Source: Rhodocaloribacter sp964552015
Lineage (GTDB): Bacteria > Bacteroidota > Rhodothermia > Rhodothermales > ISCAR-4553
Direction of reading: 5' to 3'
Length of the DNA: 20,727 nt
NCBI GenBank assembly: GCA_964552015.1
Contig: CAZKFR010000061.1
Coordinates: forward strand, 1 to 20,727
A program made the translations under genes and the position numbers. Shown piece after piece: positions 13,909 through 20,727 of this stretch (its first letter is position 1; each line of letters opens with the position of its first letter). The notes beneath the pieces are model-generated. The model did no database searches. It saw nothing but the letters and a program-made list of their open reading frames with translations, and was not told where the DNA came from.

Positions 13909-14877
13909 TCAGAGGGTGGAAGGGGCGACGGGCCTTCGTTCCGGTTTCCGTCCGTGGGTGTGCCACCAGCGGAGGCACCGATCGGCTTCGGCCCGTACGT
14001 CGGGCGCGATGGCGGGGAAGGCGCGTTCGTAGCCGAGCGCGGTGAGTGCGTCGCCGGCGAGCGCCTCGAACAGGGCGGTGTCGTGGGCGGACCACTGCGT
14101 TCGCCAGTCGCGCAGGCCCCGTACGGGCGGAAGCCACGCAGATTTGGCGGAGAGACCCGGGCGGTGGCGCGTCTTGCCCACATGGTAGTTCTTCATGGCC
14201 GGGTGGTAGGGTAGACCGAGAAAGGCCGCCACGGAACGGAGTACGCGCTCGGGGTCCTGCACGAGTGCTTCGTACCGTACCTCCAGGTAGCGGTCGGGGC
14301 CGAGGAGGGCACCGTCGCGCCGTGCGGCCTCCATCTGCCAGCGCCACCACAGCGCACACGTGGCGACCGGGTTCTCGCGCCACAGCGTCCACTTGCCCGG
14401 TCCCTTGTCTTCGGAGGCCCAGGAGAGCGTCGACAGCGCCACGTTGCGACCGTCGCGGAGGATGTGGATGAAGCGAGCCTGCGGGAAGAGGGTGTTGAGC
14501 AGGGGCAGGTGGCGGCCATAGTCGGGCGTCTTCTCGCCGGCCAGGGGCTTGCCGTGCCGTCGGGCGAAGCGCGTGTAGAGGTTGCCGACGAAGGCCCGGT
14601 ACGTCGGGGCGCCGGCCGCCGCGGCCCGCACCTCCTCGTCCGAGAGGCCGAGCCGGTAGAAGCGCCGGTAGGTGCGGGTCCGCTCGACGAGCGCCTCGGT
14701 CAGGGGCGGGTCAGGCTGCCGTTCGTGTTTGAGCACGCGGGGGATGAAGTGCGTGTCGTTCGCCACGGCAAGCTGCGGATGGCTGTCGAGCATCCGCTGC
14801 AGGAGCGTGGTGCCGGAGCGCGGGCAGCCCACGACGAAGACGAAGGGGTTGGACGGGGTGTGTTCAGGAGACGACAT
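13909..14877 (-). CDS. Sulfotransferase family protein (PAPS-dependent type)
   Basis: This 322-residue enzyme would transfer sulfate from 3'-phosphoadenylyl sulfate to a hydroxyl group. The 5'-phosphosulfate loop is GCPRSGTTLLQRML (17-30), and the 3'-phosphate-binding segment is RFIHILRDGRNVALS (135-149); both are canonical for the Sulfotransfer_1/3 families. The helix AGEKTPDYGRHLP (113-125) and the late RYEALVQDPERVLR segment are typical of bacterial members. The acceptor is unknown; the operon (three glycosyltransferases, exporter) suggests a glycan or glycolipid. ATG at 14877 overlaps the ABC gene by 14 nt, and a strong GGAGGAA at 14882-14888 lies inside the end of that gene, so the start is well supported. 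No PAPS synthesis genes are in the window. Confidence 0.9.
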   Translation of the reverse strand: MSSPEHTPSNPFVFVVGCPRSGTTLLQRMLDSHPQLAVANDTHFIPRVLKHERQPDPPLTEALVERTRTYRRFYRLGLSDEEVRAAAAGAPTYRAFVGNLYTRFARRHGKPLAGEKTPDYGRHLPLLNTLFPQARFIHILRDGRNVALSTLSWASEDKGPGKWTLWRENPVATCALWWRWQMEAARRDGALLGPDRYLEVRYEALVQDPERVLRSVAAFLGLPYHPAMKNYHVGKTRHRPGLSAKSAWLPPVRGLRDWRTQWSAHDTALFEALAGDALTALGYERAFPAIAPDVRAEADRCLRWWHTHGRKPERRPVAPSTL

Positions 14878-16714
14878 GGGGTTCCTCCGGCGCGTGGGTC
14901 GGGTTCAGGGGGGTGGTTTCGAGGGTGAACCAGGTGGCATAGCGCCCGCCCTGCCGCATCAACTCGGCGTGCGTGCCGCAGGCGCGGATGACACCGCCCT
15001 CGAGGTAGACGATGCAGTCGCAGCGGGCCGCCTGGCGCAGGTCGTGGGTGACGAGGAACGTGGTGCGTCCGCGGGCAAGACGCTCCAGCGCTTCGACGAC
15101 GGCCCGTTCGTTCTCTTCGTCCAGCCCCGTCGTCGGCTCGTCCAGCACGAGCAGCGGGGCGTCGCGGACGGCGGCGCGGGCGATGGCGAGGCGCTGGCGC
15201 TGTCCGGCCGACAGCGTCACGCCCCGTTCCCCCAGGATGGTGTCGTAGCCTTCGGGCATCCGCTGGATGAAGTCGTGGGCGTTGGCCAGGCGGGCCGCTG
15301 CCTGGATCGCCTCGAAAGAGACGTCGGGTGCCCCGTAGGCGATGTTGTCCCGCACGCTGGCGGCGAAGAGGACGTTGTCCTGCAGCACCACGCTGATCTG
15401 GGCGCGCAGCGAGGCCAGCGTGTAGGCGCGTATGTCCCGGCCGTCGATGCACACCTGCCCCCGGTCGGGGTCGTAGAGGCGCGGAAGGAGGCTCACGAGC
15501 GTGGACTTGCCGGACCCCGAGGGGCCGACGAGGGCCACGCGCTCGCCCGGGGCGACCTCCAGCGTCACGTCGCGCAGGACCGGATGCCCGGGCGTGTAGC
15601 CGAACGTGACCCGTTCGAACCGCACCGCCCCCCGGAACGACGGAGCCGGCACGGCCTCCGGACGGTCGGTCAGGTCGGGCTCCCGGTCGAAGAGGTCGAG
15701 CACCCGGTCGGCGGCTGCCGAGGCTTTGGCCAGGCGGCTCGCGTACTTGGCGAAGTCGCTCATGGGCCGGAACATGGCTTTCAGGTAGGAGAGAAAGACG
15801 AGCAGGTCGCCCGGCGAGAGGGTGCCCCGCAGCACGAGGTGGGTCCCGTACCAGAGCACGAGGGCCGTGGAGGCGGCCGTCATGACCTGCACCGACCCCT
15901 GCAGGCGAGCGGCCAGCCGCCGGGCCTTCACGCCGTCCTTGAGGCTCTTGTTGTTCTGCCCGGAGAAGCTCTCGGCAAAGGTGTCTTCGAGCGAAAGTGC
16001 CTTCACGACGCGGATGGCTCCGAGCGACTCGGCGGCGGTCGAGGCCATGGCGCCTTCCTGCCGGCGCTGCTTCTGCGAGACGTGCCGGATGCGCCGCCCC
16101 AGGCGGACGGTCGGCAGGGCGTAGAGTGGGAGGGTGACGAGCACCAGCAGGGCCAGCTTCCAGTGGATCCAGAGCATCAGCCCGGCCATGAGCAGCAGCA
16201 CCATCGCGCTGGCCAGCATCGGCATCAGGGCCGTCACGGCGACGTCGCGCAGCAGCCCGATATCGCCGATGACGCGGACGATCAGGTCGCCCCGACGGGC
16301 GTTGTGGTGGAACGAGAGCGAGAGGCACTGCAGGTGCCGGTAGAGGGCGCCGCGTACCTCGGCCAGCACCTTGCTCCCGACGAGGGCGAAGCCCACCTTG
16401 TGGTAATACGTCGCCAGCGCGCGCAGCCCGATGATGGCGACGAGGCTCGCGGCGGCCAGCGCAAGCAGGAGCGTCGGGTCCATCCCGTCGAGAAAGGGAC
16501 CGACGTGCACGGTGCCGGTCGGGTCGACGGCCAGGACGCCGTCGAACACGAGCTTGAGCGGCCAGGGCTCCAGAGCCCGGAAGGCCACGCCGGCGAAGAG
16601 GGCCAGGAAGGAACCGGCCAGCAGCGTACGGTGGCGCCGGGTGTAGGGCCAGAACCGCCGTGTGGCACGCCACAGGCCGGGCAAGGCCGCGCGCAGGGTT
16701 CGGGGTTTCCGCAT
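14864..16714 (-). CDS. MsbA-like ABC exporter (fused membrane and ATPase domains)
   Basis: This is a 616-residue half-transporter that would work as a homodimer in the inner membrane. The N-terminal type-1 exporter domain (about 25-330) has predicted helices near 30-48, 80-100, 160-182, 186-204, 275-290 and 300-315. The ATPase domain has Walker A GPSGSGKS (397-404), Q-loop Q445, signature LSAGQ (501-505, Ala replacing the usual second Gly), Walker B LLVLDE (521-526), D-loop and H557. Relatives flip lipid A, lipid-linked sugars or glycolipids. The operon points to a sulfated or phosphorylated glycolipid or glycan as cargo, which is inference. The ATG shares one base with the upstream GT4 stop (TGATG at 16712-16716), and the 3' end overlaps the sulfotransferase by 14 nt. 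Confidence 0.93.
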   Translation of the reverse strand: MRKPRTLRAALPGLWRATRRFWPYTRRHRTLLAGSFLALFAGVAFRALEPWPLKLVFDGVLAVDPTGTVHVGPFLDGMDPTLLLALAAASLVAIIGLRALATYYHKVGFALVGSKVLAEVRGALYRHLQCLSLSFHHNARRGDLIVRVIGDIGLLRDVAVTALMPMLASAMVLLLMAGLMLWIHWKLALLVLVTLPLYALPTVRLGRRIRHVSQKQRRQEGAMASTAAESLGAIRVVKALSLEDTFAESFSGQNNKSLKDGVKARRLAARLQGSVQVMTAASTALVLWYGTHLVLRGTLSPGDLLVFLSYLKAMFRPMSDFAKYASRLAKASAAADRVLDLFDREPDLTDRPEAVPAPSFRGAVRFERVTFGYTPGHPVLRDVTLEVAPGERVALVGPSGSGKSTLVSLLPRLYDPDRGQVCIDGRDIRAYTLASLRAQISVVLQDNVLFAASVRDNIAYGAPDVSFEAIQAAARLANAHDFIQRMPEGYDTILGERGVTLSAGQRQRLAIARAAVRDAPLLVLDEPTTGLDEENERAVVEALERLARGRTTFLVTHDLRQAARCDCIVYLEGGVIRACGTHAELMRQGGRYATWFTLETTPLNPTHAPEEPHVVS

Positions 16715-17895
16715 CAGACCGTCTCGGCAGGCTGGTTATGGGATCGTTGGCTCAGGTCCAGGACGTGCCGGGCGATGGCCTCCCAGGTATGGTGGCGCAG
16801 CACCTGCTGCCGGGCTGCCGTGCCGAGGCAGCGCCGCCGGGCGGGATCGCGCCGGAGTGCGTCGAGCGTCTCGGCCAGGGTGGCGGCGTCGCCGGGCGGG
16901 CAGAGCAGGCCCGTCTGGCCGTGCCGCACCACCTCCGGGATCTGCCCGATGCGGCTGGCCACGACAGGTCGTCCGGCCGCCATGTATTCGAAGATCTTCA
17001 GCGGGGAGAAGTAGCAGTCGCGGAGGGCGGGATAGGGGGCCACGGCCACATCCATGGCGGCGAGGAGGCCCGGCATGTGGGCCGGCGCCACCTTGCCGGT
17101 GAAGCGGGTGGCCGCGTGCACGCCCAGGTCGTGCAGCTGCCGTTCGAGGGCTGGGCGTTCGGGTCCGTCACCGACCAGCAGGAGGCGGGCCTCCGGGGCG
17201 CGTGCCCGCAGCCGGGCGAAGGCCTCCGCCAGCACGGGCAGGCCGTGCCAGGGCTTGAGGCTGCCGGCGAAGCCCACCGTGAAGTGGCGGGCCGAGGCCA
17301 CCGAAGGCGCCGGCGCCACGTCCGGCCGGAAGCGCCGGGGGTCGACGCCGTTGGGGACGACGTGCACGCGGCCGCGGGCCTCCACGAACTCGTTCAGGTA
17401 GGCGGCGACGGCCCGGGAGACGGCCAGCAGGGCCGTGGCCGCTCCGAAGGCCGTACGCGCCACCTGCTCCGCGCCCGGCCGGTCCACTAGCCCCCGGTGG
17501 GTAGCCTGCTCGTCGATGAGCGGGGCGTTGACTTCGAGCAGGCCCGGCGTCCCGGTGTCCCGGGCGTAGGACATCCCCGCATGACTCCAGAGCGCATAGC
17601 GCTCGTAGACCAGGTCGAAAGGGCCGTGCCGGTGGAGGGCATCGGCCAGCGCCTCATTGGCGGCCAGGCAGGCGCGCTCGCGGTGGCGCCGGTGCCGCTC
17701 CACCGGGCGGGGCAGGCGGTGAAGCGGGATGTCGGCAAGGTCGGCAGGCGGTGGGCCCCCGCGCCGCGCCGCAAAGAGCGACACCCGGCACCCCTGTGCC
17801 CGGAAGGCGCGGAGCATCTCCTGCACGTGCACGGAGCAGCCTTTGGCTCCGAAGACGGGTACGCCGGGGTCGGCACATACGTAGGCTACATGCAT
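16714..17895 (-). CDS. Glycosyltransferase family 4 (GT-B fold)
   Basis: This 393-residue cytosolic, retaining-type glycosyltransferase has an N-terminal acceptor domain opening with VCADPGVPVFGAKGCSVHVQ (6-25, Gly-rich first loop). The domain link is VPNGVDPRRF (180-189). The donor domain contains GSLKPWHG (211-218), VGDGPERPALE (241-251) and FSPLKIFEYMAAGRPVVAS (296-314), which holds the nucleotide-sugar-binding Glu in FEYMAAG. Donor and acceptor cannot be read from sequence. ATG at 17895 has a strong GGAGGTG at 17901-17907, five nt upstream, and shares one base with the stop of the preceding GT4 gene. The apparent frame extends to 18252, but that part is a shadow of the upstream gene. Confidence 0.92.
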   Translation of the reverse strand: MHVAYVCADPGVPVFGAKGCSVHVQEMLRAFRAQGCRVSLFAARRGGPPPADLADIPLHRLPRPVERHRRHRERACLAANEALADALHRHGPFDLVYERYALWSHAGMSYARDTGTPGLLEVNAPLIDEQATHRGLVDRPGAEQVARTAFGAATALLAVSRAVAAYLNEFVEARGRVHVVPNGVDPRRFRPDVAPAPSVASARHFTVGFAGSLKPWHGLPVLAEAFARLRARAPEARLLLVGDGPERPALERQLHDLGVHAATRFTGKVAPAHMPGLLAAMDVAVAPYPALRDCYFSPLKIFEYMAAGRPVVASRIGQIPEVVRHGQTGLLCPPGDAATLAETLDALRRDPARRRCLGTAARQQVLRHHTWEAIARHVLDLSQRSHNQPAETV

Positions 17896-19142
17896 CACGC
17901 CACCTCCGCCATCTTGAACCAGTCGCGATGCCGTCCGGTGGGTACGTCCCGCGAGGGGCCGAAGAGCGTGCGGAGCCGGGCCGCATTGGCGTCCACGTCG
18001 AACTGCTCTGCGATGAGTGACCGGGCGGCACGGGCCAGACGGCCGCGCAGGGGGGCGTCGTGAAGGAGTCGGTCGAGGGCCCCGGCCAGGGCCTCGGGGC
18101 GATGCTGGGGCACCAGCAGGCCCGTCTCGCCGTGCCGGATCACCTCGGGGATGCCCGTTACGTCGGTCGACACGCAGGGTGTGCCGAGGGCCATCGCCTC
18201 GAGGAGCACGGTCGGTAGCCCGTCGCGGTTGCCGTCCTCCCCCACGACGCACGGCGCGGCAAGGACGGCCGCCTGGCCGACCTCCTCCTTGACGGCACGC
18301 TGCGGCAATGGGCCGACGAGGGTGACGCAGTCCGCGACATCACGTGCGGCGATCTGCTCGCGCAGCACGGGTTCCAGGTCACCCGTCCCCACGATCCGGC
18401 AGGTGAAGCGCCTCCCGCGTCGTTTCAGAAGGGCACAGGCGGCGATCAGGTCCGCGAACCCTTTCTTCTCGACCAGGCGCCCCACGGCCACGATGCGCCG
18501 GGGCCGGTCGTCGGGAGCGTGGAAGGGGAAGTCGGGCAGGTAGAGGCCGTTGTAGATGCGATGCACCTTGCCGGCCGCCTCGCCGTAGTGGTGCTGCAGG
18601 AAACGCAGGTTGAAGTCGCTCACGGTCACGACCGCGCGGGCGTCGGCCAGCTTGCGCCGCAGGTCCTCCGGGTCGACGCTCTCGTGGAAGATGTCCTTGG
18701 CGTGTGCGGTGAACGAGAACGGCAGGCCGGTCATGCGGGCGGCCAGGCGTGTCACGGAGGTCGCCGAGGAGGCAAAGTGGGCGTGCAGATGCGTCAGCCG
18801 AAGCCGGTGGGCCAGGCGGGCCAGATGAATCGCCTGAAAGACGTCGCGGAACACTTCGTTGCGGGCGTGTGGCAGGGTGGCCCAGAGCCCCGGCAGGTCG
18901 TCGGTCTTCATGGCGTGCCACAGGTCCGTCGTTTTGCGTGGCTCCGGCAGGTAATGGACGCGGGCGCGCACCCGGGCGATGAGGTCCTGGAAGTGCGTGT
19001 CGGTGGGCGGGCGCAGCGCGAAGATCTCGACGGCCAGGCCGGCACGTTCGTGGGCCAGGATCTCGTTGACGATGAACGTCTCGGAAAAGCGGGGATAGCG
19101 CTTGAGTACGTATCCCACGCGGCAGGAGTCAGACAGCGGCAT
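17895..19142 (-). CDS. Glycosyltransferase family 4, colanic-acid WcaL-like
   Basis: This 415-residue GT-B glycosyltransferase opens with VGYVLKRYPRFSETFIVNEI (9-28), a hallmark of colanic-acid/exopolysaccharide GT4 enzymes of the WcaL type. The acceptor domain continues through THLHAHFASSATS (117-129) and FTAHAKDIF (144-152). The donor domain has VGRLVEKKG (220-228) and ends with the acidic pair D307-x7-E315, in which the first position is Asp rather than the usual Glu. It would add a sugar to a surface polysaccharide or lipid-linked intermediate. ATG at 19142 overlaps the upstream COG4671-type gene by 14 nt; no clear Shine-Dalgarno is seen, consistent with coupled translation. Sugar specificity is unknown. 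Confidence 0.92.
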   Translation of the reverse strand: MPLSDSCRVGYVLKRYPRFSETFIVNEILAHERAGLAVEIFALRPPTDTHFQDLIARVRARVHYLPEPRKTTDLWHAMKTDDLPGLWATLPHARNEVFRDVFQAIHLARLAHRLRLTHLHAHFASSATSVTRLAARMTGLPFSFTAHAKDIFHESVDPEDLRRKLADARAVVTVSDFNLRFLQHHYGEAAGKVHRIYNGLYLPDFPFHAPDDRPRRIVAVGRLVEKKGFADLIAACALLKRRGRRFTCRIVGTGDLEPVLREQIAARDVADCVTLVGPLPQRAVKEEVGQAAVLAAPCVVGEDGNRDGLPTVLLEAMALGTPCVSTDVTGIPEVIRHGETGLLVPQHRPEALAGALDRLLHDAPLRGRLARAARSLIAEQFDVDANAARLRTLFGPSRDVPTGRHRDWFKMAEVA

Positions 19143-20361
19143 GGTGCGGGGTGTTGAGGGAACGCGCTGCCGTATCCGACAGCAGGTTCCGGGTGAGGAG
19201 GGGCAGGCGGTCGAGTCCGTTGAGGTTCAGCGGCGGGGGTTCGGGGCGGGGGCGTCGGGGGAGGTGGAGCCAGCGGCCGAGGGCTTCCGGCGTAGCCTCG
19301 CGCGGGTGGAGCACATCTACGAGGCCGAGCTCCTGCAGGCGTCGCGCCCGGATCCACTGCTCCTGGCGTGGGCGCAGGCGGGGGACGATGAGCGGGTGCT
19401 TCTCGAGCGCTACCAGCTCGATCACCGTGTTGTAGCCTCCCATGGATACGACCTGGTTGGCGCGCTCGTAGAGCCACGTCGCTTCGGGCACGAACGGGAT
19501 GATGCGGACGCGGCCGCCGTAGTGGTGGCGCAGGCGCTCCCGCTCGGACGGCGCCATGAACGGTCCGGTGACGATCAGACCGGTCGTTTCGTCGGGATGC
19601 CGGGTCCGGGCGAAGGCTTCCGCCAGGCGTGTCCCGTCCTGGCCGCCACCCACGGCACAGAGACGCAGCGGGGCCTGCCGTGACAGTGGCAGCGCGTTGA
19701 GCCATTCGGGGGGCGACCCCTCCCGGCGGGCGCACCGGTTGAGGTAGCCCGTATAGGCGACGCGTTGCTGCAGATCGGAGGGGAAACGGTAGGCCGTCGC
19801 TGTATCGTAAACGGTAGGGTCGCCGTAGATCCAGATGGCTTCGTAGTGGTCGTAAAGGGTGTGGAAGTTGCCGGCTCGGTTCCACTCTTCATGGACCCGA
19901 ACCGGGTGGTCGAGCACATCGCGCAGGCCGAGCACGCAGCGGGTCGATGTGTACTGCCGGAGGTAGGTCAGGGTCTCTGTGAGTTCGCCCATGGCGCCAC
20001 GGGGCACGTTGTCGACCACGAGCAGATGCGGGCGAAAGGACTCCAGCGCCGCGCGGATGATGCGTCCCCTCAGCCGGATCAGGTCTCGGACGTTGAAGCT
20101 GAAGTGACGGGCGCGGTAGTGGCCATCCGGCTGTTTGAACAGGGCGGGCAGCGTGAGGATGTCCACGCGGGGCGGCACGGGAAAGAGGGTGGCCTCCCGG
20201 GCACCGGAGATGAGGAGCACCTCGGCGTCGGGCAGCGCCTCGACCAGGGTGCGTGCGATCAGCAGGTTACGGCGCATGTGGCCCAGCCCGCAGGTATCAT
20301 GCGAGTAAAGCGCAACCCGGGTACGGGAGGACGCGGCAGGCACATCGGTGGAAGAGAGCAT
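19129..20361 (-). CDS. MurG/COG4671-like glycosyltransferase (GT-B), first gene of glycan operon
   Basis: This 410-residue predicted glycosyltransferase has a GT-B fold. The N-terminal domain has ALYSHDTCGLGHMRRNL (17-33), the GLGHxRR loop typical of COG4671 and distantly of MurG. LLVVDNVPRGAMGEL (113-127) and VLGLRDVLDHP (143-153) follow. The C-terminal domain has VGGGQDG (237-243), VTGPFM (264-269) and SMGGYNTVIELVAL (306-319), matching the nucleotide-sugar pocket of GT28 enzymes. The last ~45 residues are Pro/Leu-rich and less conserved-looking. It opens the seven-gene operon, 65 nt below a promoter candidate; ATG at 20361 has only a weak GAGG upstream. The donor sugar is unknown. Confidence 0.85.
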   Translation of the reverse strand: MLSSTDVPAASSRTRVALYSHDTCGLGHMRRNLLIARTLVEALPDAEVLLISGAREATLFPVPPRVDILTLPALFKQPDGHYRARHFSFNVRDLIRLRGRIIRAALESFRPHLLVVDNVPRGAMGELTETLTYLRQYTSTRCVLGLRDVLDHPVRVHEEWNRAGNFHTLYDHYEAIWIYGDPTVYDTATAYRFPSDLQQRVAYTGYLNRCARREGSPPEWLNALPLSRQAPLRLCAVGGGQDGTRLAEAFARTRHPDETTGLIVTGPFMAPSERERLRHHYGGRVRIIPFVPEATWLYERANQVVSMGGYNTVIELVALEKHPLIVPRLRPRQEQWIRARRLQELGLVDVLHPREATPEALGRWLHLPRRPRPEPPPLNLNGLDRLPLLTRNLLSDTAARSLNTPHHAAV

Positions 20362-20425
20362 GGCAGGCCTCGGGGCTTCTCGAAGCGGATCGGTGATCCA
20401 CAGGCTCCCCGGGTGTTAGCCAAGC

Positions 20426-20454
20426 ATTATGCCATACCTGGACCGTGCCTTGAA
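20426..20454 (-). promoter_or_regulatory. Sigma70-like promoter for the glycan operon
   Basis: On the minus strand TTCAAG (20449-20454), a 17-nt spacer and CATAAT (20426-20431, 5/6 to TATAAT) precede the first glycosyltransferase. The start site would be near 20419, giving a leader of about 58 nt. The -35 match is weak (3/6), which would suit an activated promoter. Confidence 0.45.
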
Positions 20455-20515
20455 TAGAGGCGAAAAAAGCTGATTACTCGTTGTAACGGAGGATTCGGGC
20501 CGAGATCCGCGAAAC

Positions 20516-20537
20516 GATTCGGGACGTCCGACGAATC
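20516..20537. promoter_or_regulatory. Palindrome upstream of the glycan operon, possible operator
   Basis: GATTCG (20516-20521) and CGAATC (20532-20537) flank the perfect inner palindrome GGACGTCC (20522-20529). The half-site string GATTCGGG also occurs directly at 20492-20499, 24 bases away. Position about 60-80 nt upstream of the -35 fits an activator site; no regulator is known. Confidence 0.3.
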
Positions 20538-20552
20538 AGGTCGTGCAAGCCG

Positions 20553-20581
20553 TGCACAGGGGCGTGTCCGGGTTGCACAGG
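20553..20581. promoter_or_regulatory. Direct repeat TGCACAGG, two copies 21 bp apart
   Basis: TGCACAGG occurs at 20553-20560 and 20574-20581. The 21-bp spacing equals two helical turns, which would put both on the same DNA face. A related CGTGCA lies just before the first copy, at 20542-20548. It could be a regulator site for the operon; chance cannot be excluded at this length. Confidence 0.25.
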
Positions 20582-20622
20582 CGCTCCCCTCGAGGTGCGG
20601 GCACGGGCGCGTAGGAAACGAC

Positions 20623-20658
20623 AACGGGCCGCCCCGGTGGTGTCCGGGGCAGCCCGTT
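20623..20658 (-). terminator. Intrinsic terminator of tRNA-Ser
   Basis: AACGGGCCGCCCCGG (20623-20637) pairs with CCGGGGCAGCCCGTT (20644-20658): 14 of 15 positions match, around a 6-nt loop. On the minus strand it begins 17 nt after the tRNA end and is followed by the T-rich GTCGTTTCC. It fits termination of the tRNA transcript. Confidence 0.8.
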
Positions 20659-20675
20659 CAGACTGTGTAGCCTTG

Positions 20676-20727
20676 CGGAGAGGGAGGGATTCGAACCCTC
20701 GGTACGCCTGTTCGACGTACGCCGGTT
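20676..20727 (-). tRNA. tRNA-Ser, 3' portion (5' part beyond window)
   Basis: Reading the minus strand, the window shows the end of the anticodon stem (ACCGG), a long variable arm of about 21 nt (GTACG pairing with CGTAC), the T-arm GAGGG-TTCGAAT-CCCTC and the acceptor strand CCTCTCC with discriminator G. A long variable arm plus discriminator G identifies serine rather than leucine or tyrosine. The anticodon lies just outside the window. CCA is not encoded; CAA follows position 20676. Confidence 0.88.

Larger units (their letters stand above)
20362..20675. other. Intergenic region between glycan operon and tRNA-Ser
   Basis: These 314 bases hold no convincing gene. From left to right they contain the operon leader, the promoter at 20426-20454, an A/T-rich patch near 20462-20485, a palindrome at 20516-20537, direct repeats at 20553-20581 and the tRNA terminator hairpin at 20623-20658. 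A 65-codon minus-strand frame at 20427-20624 is Arg/Pro-rich, crosses the promoter and is not supported. Confidence 0.7.

Noticed and set aside
14672..17014. 780-codon plus-strand open frame opposite the ABC exporter and its neighbours
   Set aside because: It lies antisense to well-recognised genes with complete motifs; its translation is Gly/Arg/His-rich without domain features. Such long shadows are normal in GC-rich DNA.

Overview
This window is GC-rich bacterial DNA from a Gram-negative organism. It encodes three exported outer-membrane or surface proteins, an MsbA-like ABC exporter and a partial tRNA-Ser. The gene set and protein style (long-form threonine synthase, GDH, COG4671-type glycosyltransferase, PorP/MetA-like barrels) would fit Rhodothermota (Rhodothermaceae-like), but no rRNA or other decisive marker is present, so the placement is tentative. 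The sequence is a scaffold: a 100-N gap at 9641-9740 is flanked by identical 55-base copies, which looks like two overlapping contigs left unmerged.

Left part (1-6253, all minus strand). A partial secreted protein runs off the left edge and carries glycine-rich head-type repeats like those of trimeric autotransporter adhesins. Next comes a Rieske oxygenase overlapping pgeF by 4 nt, then a standalone HDOD-domain signalling protein. Last is a pair made of an outer-membrane barrel protein followed 11 nt later by shikimate dehydrogenase (aroE). The 140-nt spacer at 6254-6392 holds two divergent sigma70-like promoters, one for the barrel-aroE pair and one for thrC.

Middle (6393-10415). Threonine synthase (thrC) and glutamate dehydrogenase (gdhA) lie on the plus strand; gdhA has its own promoter and a strong Shine-Dalgarno. 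gdhA meets queD (6-carboxytetrahydropterin synthase family) tail-to-tail with a 30-nt coding overlap. Upstream of queD, across the artificial gap, is an unrecognised single-pass membrane protein.

Right part (10643-20361, minus strand). Seven genes sit head to tail with overlaps or gaps of 12 nt or less, so they very probably form one operon transcribed leftward from a promoter near 20426-20454. In order they are: a COG4671/MurG-like glycosyltransferase, two GT4 glycosyltransferases, an MsbA-like ABC exporter, a PAPS-dependent-type sulfotransferase, a 774-residue protein with two complete APH-like kinase catalytic cores, and an outer-membrane barrel protein. Read together they suggest assembly, sulfation and/or phosphorylation, and export of a surface glycan or glycolipid. 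The product is unknown, and the tandem kinase is the most unusual part.

The right edge holds the 3' part of a minus-strand tRNA-Ser followed by a strong terminator hairpin. Between that terminator and the operon promoter are a palindrome and a pair of direct repeats that may be operators.
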